Assembly: GCA_003990745.1 (NCBI GenBank)
Contig: RBNI01003086.1
Span: forward strand, 1-16,705
Source of the DNA: Jimgerdemannia flammicorona
Taxonomy: Eukaryota; Mucoromycota; Endogonomycetes; Endogonales; Endogonaceae
Direction: 5' to 3'
DNA length: 16,705 bases
In this document: piece after piece, positions 9,111 through 16,500 of the stretch
Layout of the letters: every line of letters begins with the position of its first letter
Numbering within the stretch: position 1 is the first letter of the stretch
Program-made: the position numbers and the translations under genes
The notes under the pieces: model-generated
The model's database searches: none
What the model saw: only the letters and a program-made list of their open reading frames with translations
Told to the model about the DNA's origin: nothing

Positions 9111-9201
9111 ATTTAGACAATGTTGAAATATCTCGACACTTGTGAAATCAATGACCCGATATAGTATAGCATTTAGACAATGTCAAAAAGTCTCGATACT
9201 T
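9111..9201. repeat. Internal 60-bp-spaced direct repeat in the LTR
   Basis: ATTTAGACAATGT, followed by a TCTCGAYACTT block, occurs at 9111-9141 and again at 9171-9201. A related CCNRTATAGTATAGC word precedes at 9074-9088 and 9156-9170. The same arrangement is present in the 3' LTR (15354-15444). Repeats in the U3 part of an LTR often serve as regulatory sites; that role is inference here. Confidence 0.75.
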
Positions 9202-9260
9202 ACTAAATGACTCATAAACTTAGCCACATAACTTAGCCATCACATAGCTAGCAAAACCTG

Positions 9261-9268
9261 TATAAATA
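9261..9268 (+). promoter_or_regulatory. LTR TATA box (TATAAATA)
   Basis: TATAAATA lies about 260 bases into the LTR, and the same sequence is found at 15504-15511 in the 3' LTR. It is the likely core promoter of the element, upstream of Gag by about 310 bases. Confidence 0.6.
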
Positions 9269-9286
9269 ACCCAGTATCTTAGAGTG

Positions 9287-9292
9287 AATAAA
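9287..9292 (+). terminator. LTR polyadenylation signal (AATAAA)
   Basis: AATAAA lies 26 bases after the start of the TATA box. Its equivalent in the 3' LTR, at 15530-15535, is the one that would direct 3'-end formation of the genomic RNA. Confidence 0.5.
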
Positions 9293-9474
9293 CCTCAGAT
9301 CGAAATAGTTCAAAGCAAAGAGAAAGCAAAGGAACTAGTAAGCCTGCGGGCAGATACACTTTGAACTCACCCACCCCTGCATACTGAGGACTCTGCAGAG
9401 TCAAAGAAGATCAAGAATTCAAGATACAGAAATCCGACGTACTTATAAGGTTAAGTATCCACTACATTACAACT

Positions 9475-9492
9475 TGGTGTCTATTGGCTAGT
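9475..9492 (+). other. Candidate primer-binding site
   Basis: TGGTGTCTATTGGCTAGT starts three bases after the LTR end. TGG matches the complement of a tRNA CCA end, and the position is right for a minus-strand primer. I could not assign a tRNA, and the LTR start does not provide an obvious self-priming complement. Confidence 0.45.
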
Positions 9493-9573
9493 GATTCAAG
9501 ATGAATCCCTCACTTTCAAGCTGAATAATGAACAACCGCTACCACAAGAACTCATATAACACAATCAGACAAA

Positions 9574-10590
9574 ATGGACATGAGACCACCTGTATTCCAT
9601 GAATATACTTTGGATGAATCAATCATCACCTTCATAGACGATTTCGAGCAGTATGCTGCTGTTAGGACCTTAACTGCAGCATAGCAAGTAGCCCTCATGC
9701 CCTACAGCCTACGAGGACCTGCAAGAGCAGCATTCACAGCTGCAACCCATGCAGGAAATGATGCCAATGCTATACTGAATACACAGAAGACCTGGCTCCG
9801 GAATACCTATTACACAGATGAGATCAAGCAAGCTCTGAAGGACCAGCTCAATACAATATGTCAAGGAATGAGTAAGGATCTAAACACATTCTTCACAAGA
9901 ATCCGATATCAGATAATCCTCACGAATTATACTGATGCTATCCGAGACTAGGTAGCTGAAGCAACCTTCATGAAAGGAGTTCACCCAGAGATAGCCTTGG
10001 CCATCTGCTCATCACCAGTAGTCCTGGATCTGACACAAAAGGTCACCTATGCTCAGCGATATTGGATAGCCAGACATCCACAAGACCACACAATGGAAAG
10101 AGTTACTGATATTAGAATCGAAGCACCCAAGCCAACTAGTGTGATCCCTACCACTATGATCAATCAAAACACACCTCAGCCAAGAGCTACAGAACAACAG
10201 AGAAATAGCGATCCTATGGAAGAACTTGCCAAGCAGTTCACCAAAATAACTGCTCACCTAGGAGATGTGGTAAAGGAAATCAGAGGAAGAGATTGCTGCC
10301 CAATTCAGAAGTTTGCTGCCACCTCAGACAAGAAGAAAGGTACCTGCTACAGCTGTGGAGAAGAAGGCCACTACTCATATGAATGTATGAGTGAAACCAA
10401 GTGCAAGGCCCAGCCAAGCAATGCTACTACTAGAAATAAGGAGCAAGCCAACATCATCACCTTTGAGGAGATTGGAGATTCAGACGAGGAATGGGAGGCC
10501 TATCCTGCTCAGACCACGAAGAAGGATGTTTGCAAGGAACCCTACAAGAGACTGCCAGGAAGACCCAAGAAGAACCCAGTAGAAAAGTAG
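9574..10590 (+). pseudogene. gag: Gypsy Gag (capsid and nucleocapsid), two internal stops
   Basis: Gag forms the virus-like particle and binds the element RNA. The frame opens at ATG 9574 and runs 338 codons to a TAG at 10588-10590. It starts with FIDDFEQYAAVRTLTAA and MPYSLRGPARAAF, the retrotransposon Gag capsid pattern, followed by helix-rich sequence. A classical zinc knuckle, CYSCGEEGHYSYEC (CX2CX4HX4C), lies at 10345-10386, about residues 258-271. The tail is acidic and then Lys-rich. TAG codons at 9682-9684 and 9949-9951 interrupt it; both fit single transitions from CAG or TGG. The upstream ATG was chosen because the reading in front of the first TAG is clearly Gag-like. The terminal TAG may itself be a mutation, since the protease continues in the same frame. 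Confidence 0.9.
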
Positions 10591-11355
10591 ATGGAAACAA
10601 CCACAGAAAGCCAAGCTGAAGAAATGGATCAAGACATAGAGCTTGAGCAAGCAGTCTAAGATATCATCCGAGGAACCACTCTAGCAAGTGAAGGAGAAAA
10701 GGAGAAGAAGCTTTGCAAGACCAAGACTTTCAAGTATGATATCTTCATGGATCTCAGCCAACAAAAAGTCAATGCTACCTTTGGCCAGCTGGCAGAAATC
10801 TCCACATTCAGGCAGCAAATGAGATTTGGACTGGCAGAAACTACTAAGGAGTAAGGTTGGAAGATAACCGAGGCCAATAATGTTCAAGAAGACTCCGGAG
10901 AGAAAAGTGAAGACAACCGCAAGACTTCTGCTTATGCAACCTGCCAAATCGAAGATAGAATCTTTGAAGCCATTATAGACACAGGAGCAGGAGGATGTCT
11001 CCTCAGCAAGAAGGCAGTAGACCACTTAGGATGAGAGATCGAAGAAGCAACCAAGCTGGTATTCATCACAGCAGATGGCACAAGAGCCACCCCTCTGGGA
11101 AAGATCCAAGATGTTCCCATCAAGTTCAGAGGAGCAACCATCCCAGTTGATATGATTGTAACCAATGCAACCAACTATGACATCCTTATCAGCAACCAGT
11201 GGCTTCACAAAGCCAGAGCAATAATCGATCTGAATGCACAGAAGATGCAGATTGTCTACCGAGGACAAAAGATGCGAATCCCTATCAATGTTAACAAAGG
11301 AGTACTCCCGAGATGGAGGAAGAAGAAGGTGAGCAAGAGGAAGCCTATATGGTAA
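10591..11355 (+). pseudogene. Gypsy aspartic protease region, three internal stops
   Basis: This lies in the same frame as Gag and follows its TAG without a gap. The retropepsin active site DTGA, inside EAIIDTGAGGCLLS, is at 10978-10989, with the catalytic Asp at 10978-10980. The second conserved part, NYDILISNQWLHKARAIID, is at about 11167-11235 and matches the ILG-x-DWL region of gypsy proteases. The enzyme acts as a dimer to process Gag-Pol. Stops lie at 10657-10659 (TAA), 10852-10854 (TAA) and 11032-11034 (TGA); the natural end is probably TAA 11353-11355. The first 100 codons, before the catalytic domain, are acidic and were not recognised. The frame overlaps the start of Pol, which is in the -1 frame. 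Confidence 0.88.
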
Positions 11356-11441
11356 CCATGCAGAAAAAGAAGAAAGTCAGATGGATGAGTGAGGAGGAAT
11401 GGTGCAAGAAGATTGCAGAAGGATATATGTCACAAGGAGTC

Positions 11442-11498
11442 TGCCCCCATGGAATCAAGATGTACTGTATAGAGCATGTCAATGATTGCTACCAATGC
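11442..11498 (+). other. Cys/His cluster ahead of the dUTPase
   Basis: Residues 44-62 of Pol read CPHGIKMYCIEHVNDCYQC, a CX7CX6CX2C spacing with His at positions 46 and 55. This could bind zinc. It is not the Gag CCHC knuckle nor the integrase HHCC motif, and I cannot assign it to a named family. Confidence 0.5.
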
Positions 11499-11633
11499 AC
11501 TGGTAGAATCAAGAAGATCCACTATGAAAGGAAACAGAAGGTTCTCGAAGAACAGGCCAGAAGAAAAAAGGAAGAGGAGGAAGATGACAAACCACCAGCC
11601 CTCCTAGAAGACAGCGATGATGAAGAAGAAATC

Positions 11634-12050
11634 AAAGTCAAGATTCAGAAAATCCATCCTGATACAGTTCTACCAGAATACAAGTCAGAAAATACAGCCG
11701 GAATGGATATTGCCACAGTAGAGGAAACTGTACTGGAGCCCCAGACAACCACTCTACTCACAACTGGACTAGAGATGACCATTCCAAAGGACCACGTCAG
11801 AATTCTCAAGACAAGAAGCAGCCTGGCAAAAAGCGAAATCACCATTGAAGGAGGAGTCATCGATTCGGACTATATTGGGGAAATACTACTCATCGCTAGG
11901 AATCACAATCCTACCATTTCATTCCCAGTCAAGAAGAAGGATCGGCTAGCACAGATGCTGATCTTCCCAGTTCTACAACCAAAGATCATGGAAGTCAAGA
12001 AGTTGCAGGAAACAGAAAGAGGAAGGAAAGGATTCGGATCCACAGGAAGA
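11634..12050 (+). other. dUTPase domain within Pol
   Basis: All five motifs of trimeric dUTP pyrophosphatase are visible in order: motif 1 AGMD (residues 129-132), motif 2 RSSLA (168-172), motif 3 GGVIDSDYIGEI (180-191, with the catalytic Asp184 and the uracil-stacking Tyr187), motif 4 KDRLAQM (209-215) and motif 5 RGRKGFGSTG (236-245). The enzyme hydrolyses dUTP to dUMP and so limits uracil incorporation during DNA synthesis. The domain has no internal stop and about the usual 140 residues. It sits between protease and reverse transcriptase, fused in frame to the latter. Confidence 0.93.
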
Positions 12051-13506
12051 GGAGTATTTGCCAGCACCAAAATCACCGAATTAGATTACAAGAAGGAGGA
12101 AACCACAACCAAGCACAGCTACACTATTGGGAATGAGTTTCCACTCAAGAAAGAACTCAAGAAGATATTCTACGAATTTGAGGATGTCCTTGCCACAGAT
12201 TTCAAGGATATCAAAGGAAAGACCCCACACTACTACCATGATGTGGATATAGGAGACACTGAACCAATCTATCAGAAAGCAAGACCCATCCTGCCAGCCT
12301 ACCACGAATGGCTCAGAGAAGAAATCAAGCAGATGGAAGAAGCTGGTATCATCAAAGAAGCCAGTAGTCCTTGGGCTTCACCAGTCGTACTAGCCCCGAA
12401 GAAAGGAAGCAAGCCAGGAGAATTTGCACCAAGACTCTGTACTGATTATAGGAAGCTCAACTCGATTACCAAGAAGGATCGCCAACCACTATCCCTTATC
12501 AGCAATATTCTTATAACTCTGGGAGACAAGGCACAGTACTACAGCACCTTGGACTTATACTCGGGATTCTATCAAATTGGCCTCACAGAAGCAGCGAGTG
12601 AGAAATCAGCTTTCATCACCCCAGACGGAACCTATGTCTACCTGCGAATGCCATTTGGAATGTGCAATGCACCAGCAAGCTTCCAGCGAATGATGAATAA
12701 AATCTTTTGCTATAACATAGGGAGATGGATGATGGTTTATGTAGATGATGTAATCATCTACAGCAAGACAGCCAAAGAACATCTGCAGTACATCCAGCAG
12801 ATGATGGAAAGGTTGAGGAAGCATGGCCTTTACATCAAACCGAAGAAATGCAAGTTTGCGGAAATCGAGATCTCTTACCTTAGACATGTTATCAACCGAG
12901 ATGGAATACACACAGACCCCCTCAAGATACAGGCAGTAGCAGCATATCCAAGACCTACTATAGTCACTGAAGCCCAAGCCTTCATGGGACTCGCCTCCTA
13001 CTATCGCAGATTTATTAGAGGATTTTCCAACATTGCAGGCCCAATTTATGAACTCAACAAGAAGGATATCAAGTTCCAATGGACTGACAGGCAACAAAAA
13101 GCATTCAACGAACTCAAGGTCAGGCTGACCCAGGCACCCATCCTTAGAAGACCCAATTGGACTCAAGAATTTATCCTGCAGACAGATGCAAGTACACAAG
13201 GACTTGGAGCAGTCTTGGTCCAGAAGAAAAACAAAGTAGAGTATGTCATCGCATACCTGAGCCGAGGAACCAGAGGAGCTGAAAAGGAATATGAATCCTA
13301 TAAGTTGAAATGCCTCACAGTCATCTGGGCTGTAGAAAAGTTCCACTACTACCTCGCTGGAAGATACTTCACTATCCAGACAGACCACTCAGCCCTCACC
13401 TAGCTACTGACCACCAGACAACCCAAAGGAATGTATGCCAGATAGATCATGAAGCTATAAGTCTATGATGTAACAATCGTACACCGCCCAGGAAGAACCA
13501 ACGCCA

Positions 13507-14730
13507 ATGCAGATGCCCTCTCATAGATACCCCGAAACATCTCCAACCAGCAAATCAATCATGAATAAGGAACTCTACTATAGAATCATCACCTATCTGG
13601 GACAGCAAAAGATGCCCCAACATCTAGAAGAATGGACACAAACAATTATCAGCAGGACATGGAAACAATTCGAAACTGATGGAGAAACACTGAAGAAAGA
13701 AAAACTACTAGTTATACCCGATCACAAGAAGGAGCAAGCAATGAAATCAATACATGAACTCAGCCATCTAGGAGGAAAAAACACATACGACAAAGCAAGA
13801 AGAACAATGTGGTGGCCAGGAATGGAGGAAGATATCAGACAATTTGTCAAAACCTGTGACAAATGCCAGAAACAAAAACAAGACCAATGAAATCAAGCCC
13901 CGGGATCAGTACACATAGAACTGGTACCATTCACCCATATTGCAATGGATGTAATTGGTCCTCTACCCTTGACCTTGACTGGCAACCGATACATCATTGT
14001 CATTGTGGACCTCTTCACAAAATGGATAGAGGCAGGACCCCTTAAGGAAGCCAATGCATAGTCAATTGCTGATTTCTTTCACAAGGAAATCATCTGCCGA
14101 TTCAAAACCCCAGTACAAGTCACCACAGACAGAGGAATAGAATTCATGAACCAGTTCTTTGAGATCCTCTACAAGAAATACAGAACCCAGCATATTCAGA
14201 CCACAGCATACCATCCCCAAGGAAATGGACAAGCAGAAAGAACCAACAAAATACTCAAGAATGTTATTGCCAAGATCTGTGATAACTACGAAAATTGGGA
14301 TCACTATCTACCAATAGCATTATCTACTCTTCGGGATATTCGATCACAAAGCACCCACTTCACTCCTTAAGAAATGCTGTTCGGAGAAGAAAGTTCTCAA
14401 GGAATCTTATTGTCTAATGGAGATGCTGTCTGGAAATGCGTAGACATGGAGATACGGAAACTATACCAAATCAGGAAGAAGGCTGAAGATTACATTATTA
14501 AGGCACAGATACTTCAACAGAACAATGCAGAAAAGACCCACAAACCCTTGGAGATTATCAAGATAGGAGACAAAGTCCTAGTATATCAGAATATAGTGGA
14601 AGCTTCATGGTCACGAAAACTGGAACCCAAGTGGGAAGGACCTTACCTGGTGCAAGATATAAAAGGGACTACCTTTTAGCTACGAAAAACCTCAGGCACA
14701 ATCATCCCCACTACTATCCACCGAAACTGA
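13507..14730 (+). pseudogene. Gypsy integrase with GPY motif, frame-shifted and broken by stops
   Basis: The integrase is in frame 1 while the rest of Pol is in frame 3, so a net one-base gain (or two-base loss) lies near 13527-13570. The zinc domain H-X3-H-X29-C-X2-C (HELSH to CDKC) is at 13753-13866. The catalytic triad is Asp 13948-13950 (AMDVIGP), Asp 14128-14130 (TTDRG) and Glu 14236-14238 (GQAERTN), with the D-35-E spacing exact. A C-terminal KWEGPY motif lies at about 14629-14646, and no chromodomain follows. In-frame stops: TGA 13888, TAG 14059, TAA 14368 and TAG 14677; the likely true end is TGA 14728-14730. It inserts the cDNA into host DNA. The first codons before about 13560 are probably not integrase. 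Confidence 0.92.
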
Positions 14731-14743
14731 CTCAAGAAGTATC

Positions 14744-15205
14744 ATGACCAATAACTGAAGCACTGAAACAGCACTCAAGATCACTAGTGCTGCCCAAAGA
14801 GCCATTGAGAGACAATGGCATACTACTGAACCCCTGACTATAGAAGAATGTTATGACAGTATCCAAAGTATTGTCCAGACCCATCTCTCTCGAATTTCAC
14901 ACTTCAAGGCCTACCATCATAGAATGGAGTTCCAAGAGTACTTTAAGCTTAGACAGATACTTAACCAGAATGCGGAAATGACTAAAGAAGATTGGATCGC
15001 AGAATGTCAGCTCTCTTATTCACAGATCACCATTGCCAAGAGAATTCATAAACTGTTTCGAGATGATGAATCAGCACTAGCCCATATCCGAGGAATAACC
15101 CCTACAGACTTCGAGCAAGTTAGGCGACATCATTGGGAAACCGTGATGCAACAAATTGCACAGTACAAGACCATACAAACCGTTGAAGCCTGGGAGTTTG
15201 AATAG
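14744..15205 (+). pseudogene. Extra ORF after integrase, unknown function
   Basis: A separate frame starts at ATG 14744, 13 bases after the integrase stop, and runs 153 codons to TAG 15203-15205, with one internal stop (TGA 14756-14758, codon 5; one transition from CGA or TGG). An intact part also opens at ATG 14924 (93 codons). The product is rich in Gln, Glu, His and Ile, looks helical, and has no signal peptide, membrane segment or Cys cluster, so it is not envelope-like. Words such as DWIAECQLSYSQITIAKRIHKLF resemble nothing that I can name. It is in a different frame from integrase and would need its own initiation or a spliced RNA. Confidence 0.7.
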
Positions 15206-15232
15206 GATATTTCGGGGATGAATTACCTATTT

Positions 15233-15241
15233 AGGAGGAAG
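15233..15241 (+). other. Polypurine tract
   Basis: AGGAGGAAG lies directly before the 3' LTR (one T intervenes if the LTR is taken to start at TG). This is the expected primer site for plus-strand DNA synthesis. The preceding 15206-15232 holds no gene. Confidence 0.75.
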
Positions 15242-15242
15242 T

Positions 15243-15714
15243 TGTGATGGTCAATCCAAATTAGTAATATGAATCAGGGAAATTAGACATTTGATCATGG
15301 TACCTGAATCCGATTCCCAGTATAGTATAGCCTTATAGTTAGCCAAGTCTCCAATTTAGACAATGTCGAAATATCTCGACACTTGCAAAATCGATGACCC
15401 GATATAGTATAGCATTTAGACAATGTCGAAAAGTCTTGATACTTACTAAATGACTCATAAACTTAGCCACATAACTTAGCCATCACATAGCTAGCAAAAC
15501 CTGTATAAATAACCCAGTATCTTAGAGTGAATAAACCTCAGATCGAAATAGTTCAAAGCAAAGAGAAAGCAAAGGAACTAGTAAGCCTGTGGGCAGATAC
15601 ACTTCGAACTCACCCACCCCTGCATACCGAGGACTCTGCGGAGTCAAAGAAGATCAAGAATTCAAGATACAGAAATCTGATGTACTTACAAGGTTAAGCA
15701 TCTACTACATTACA
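15243..15714 (+). repeat. Gypsy 3' LTR
   Basis: It matches the 5' LTR over its full 472 bases without gaps; 19 positions differ, all transitions. It carries the same TATAAATA (15504-15511), AATAAA (15530-15535) and 60-base-spaced repeats. It is followed by ATATAT and by resumed copia coding sequence. Confidence 0.95.
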
Positions 15715-15720
15715 ATATAT
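15715..15720. repeat. Target-site duplication, right copy (ATATAT)
   Basis: Identical to 8994-8999. The exact length (4 or 6 bases) cannot be fixed in this TA run. Confidence 0.6.
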
Positions 15721-15915
15721 ACCTGATATATATTCTCAGGAATGATATATCTAAGAATCTGGATAAATGATATTATTCTGGTCAGGATGGTAAGCAAGAT
15801 TAATAATATCAAGATAACACTATATCAGGAGTTCAAAATAATAGATATAGGTGATGCATCCTTTCTTTTGAGAATATCTATCATATGTGACAGAAATATA
15901 TATACCATATATCTC
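15721..15915 (+). pseudogene. Copia reverse transcriptase, 3' part
   Basis: Frame 1 from about 15730 reads GMIYLRIWINDIILV, then KINNIKITLYQEFKIIDIGDASFLL. This is the YVDD-containing part of RVT_2 followed by the FxMxDLGxxxxxLG motif. The YVDD equivalent reads WIND; the first Asp of the pair is Asn (AAT at 15766-15768, one G-to-A change). It continues the domain cut off at 8999, and a TGA at 15724-15726 precedes it. Confidence 0.8.
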
Positions 15916-16500
15916 TTACATTCAAACAATCCTCAAAAATTTCAATATAAATGAATATAAGCCTATTAGTACTCTTATAGATACTTCTATGAAATTAAGA
16001 AAGCTGGATACTACTCTCAAGGATAATGACAATATACTAGTCAAAAATAGTACCAAAGATATATCATATCAGCAAGCAGTTAGTTCTCTTATATATCTTA
16101 TGCTGAGAATGAGGCCCAACATATTATATACTATGAGTAAGGTAATATAATATTTCTCCTACTATAATAATATATATTAGAGTACTATTAAAAGAATTTT
16201 TAGATATCTTAAGAGTATGACATACTATATGCTCACTCTTAGTAGATTAAGTACAAGTAATAATAACAACAATAATAATAATACTATTCAACTATCTGAC
16301 ATATATAATACTAATTAAGTAAATAATCTTAACAATTACTGATTTATAACTAGGTATCTCTTCTATATTGACAAAAGATCTATTATCTTATGGTAAATAT
16401 ATAAGCAATCATATCATTAATATAGGCAGAGTACTAGATATTATCATTAGTAATAAAGAAAGTTATTTGGCTCTATAAACTATTAAAAGAACTTAGATTT
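15887..16500 (+). pseudogene. Copia RNase H region pseudogene
   Basis: After a frame change near 15915, frame 2 reads YIQTILKNFNINEYKPISTLID, then SYQQAVSSLIYLMLRMRPNILY, the conserved copia segment linking reverse transcriptase to RNase H. Following a TAA at 16148-16150, STIKRIFRYLKSMTYY and YLFYID are still readable, and SNKESYLAL near 16450 fits the STxEAEYxAL motif of copia RNase H. An AAT/AAC run at 16258-16283 adds an Asn tract. It is inactive. Confidence 0.75.

Larger units (their letters stand above)
9000..9471 (+). repeat. Gypsy 5' LTR
   Basis: It begins TGTGATGGTCAATCC and ends CTACATTACA, with TG...CA ends; extending by one base each side gives TTGT...ACAA, so the edge is uncertain by a base. 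It matches 15243-15714 with no indel and 19 base differences by my count, all transitions. It contains a TATAAATA box and an AATAAA signal, and an internal duplication of about 31 bases spaced 60 bases apart (9111-9141 and 9171-9201). Confidence 0.95.
11313..13568 (+). pseudogene. pol: Gypsy Pol: Cys cluster, dUTPase, reverse transcriptase, RNase H
   Basis: An open run of 696 codons from ATG 11313 ends at TAG 13401-13403; the reading continues through TAG 13443, TAA 13458 and TAG 13524. In order: an acidic start, a Cys/His cluster (residues 44-62), an acidic/Lys linker, dUTPase (about 108-246), reverse transcriptase (about 275-580) and RNase H (about 615 onward). Reverse transcriptase shows TLDLYSGFYQI (Asp414), MPFGMCNAPASFQ and YVDD (476-479), so its catalytic triad is intact. 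RNase H keeps Asp625 (QTDAS), Asp691 (QTDHS) and the late NADAL Asp (13512-13514), but the catalytic Glu position appears to be Lys666. Frame 3 is open from 11295, so entry could be by -1 frameshifting or reinitiation. It converts element RNA to DNA. Confidence 0.93.
9000..15714 (+). mobile_element. Ty3/gypsy LTR retrotransposon with dUTPase and extra ORF
   Basis: The 6715-bp element has 472-bp LTRs at both ends, a candidate primer site, Gag, protease, dUTPase, reverse transcriptase, RNase H, integrase, an extra ORF and a polypurine tract. Reverse transcriptase ahead of integrase is the gypsy (Metaviridae) order. There is no chromodomain after the integrase and no envelope-like protein. It is inserted in the sense orientation in a copia reverse transcriptase gene. 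This copy cannot be autonomous: Gag/protease carries about six internal stops and Pol about seven plus a frame change, nearly all explicable by C-to-T or G-to-A. Its base composition and CpG content contrast sharply with the surrounding AT-rich DNA, so it arrived later. Confidence 0.95.

Noticed and set aside
12606..13388. 260-codon minus-strand open frame opposite Pol
   Set aside because: It lies entirely over the reverse transcriptase/RNase H coding sequence, shows no family motif and is a shadow of the plus-strand codon pattern.
9574..14730. Reassigned stop codon (TAG read as Gln) as explanation for the many in-frame TAG codons
   Set aside because: TAA and TGA also interrupt conserved domains in the same element, and the LTR comparison shows transition-only decay. 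Mutation explains all three stop types.
14647..14730. Chromodomain after integrase
   Set aside because: The integrase frame ends about 28 codons after GPY, too short for a chromodomain, and no aromatic-cage pattern is seen.
14744..15205. Envelope gene
   Set aside because: No signal peptide, membrane segment, furin-like site or Cys pattern is visible.
16258..16283. CRISPR-like or functional repeat array
   Set aside because: It is a plain AAT/AAC trinucleotide run within decayed copia sequence, without spacers.
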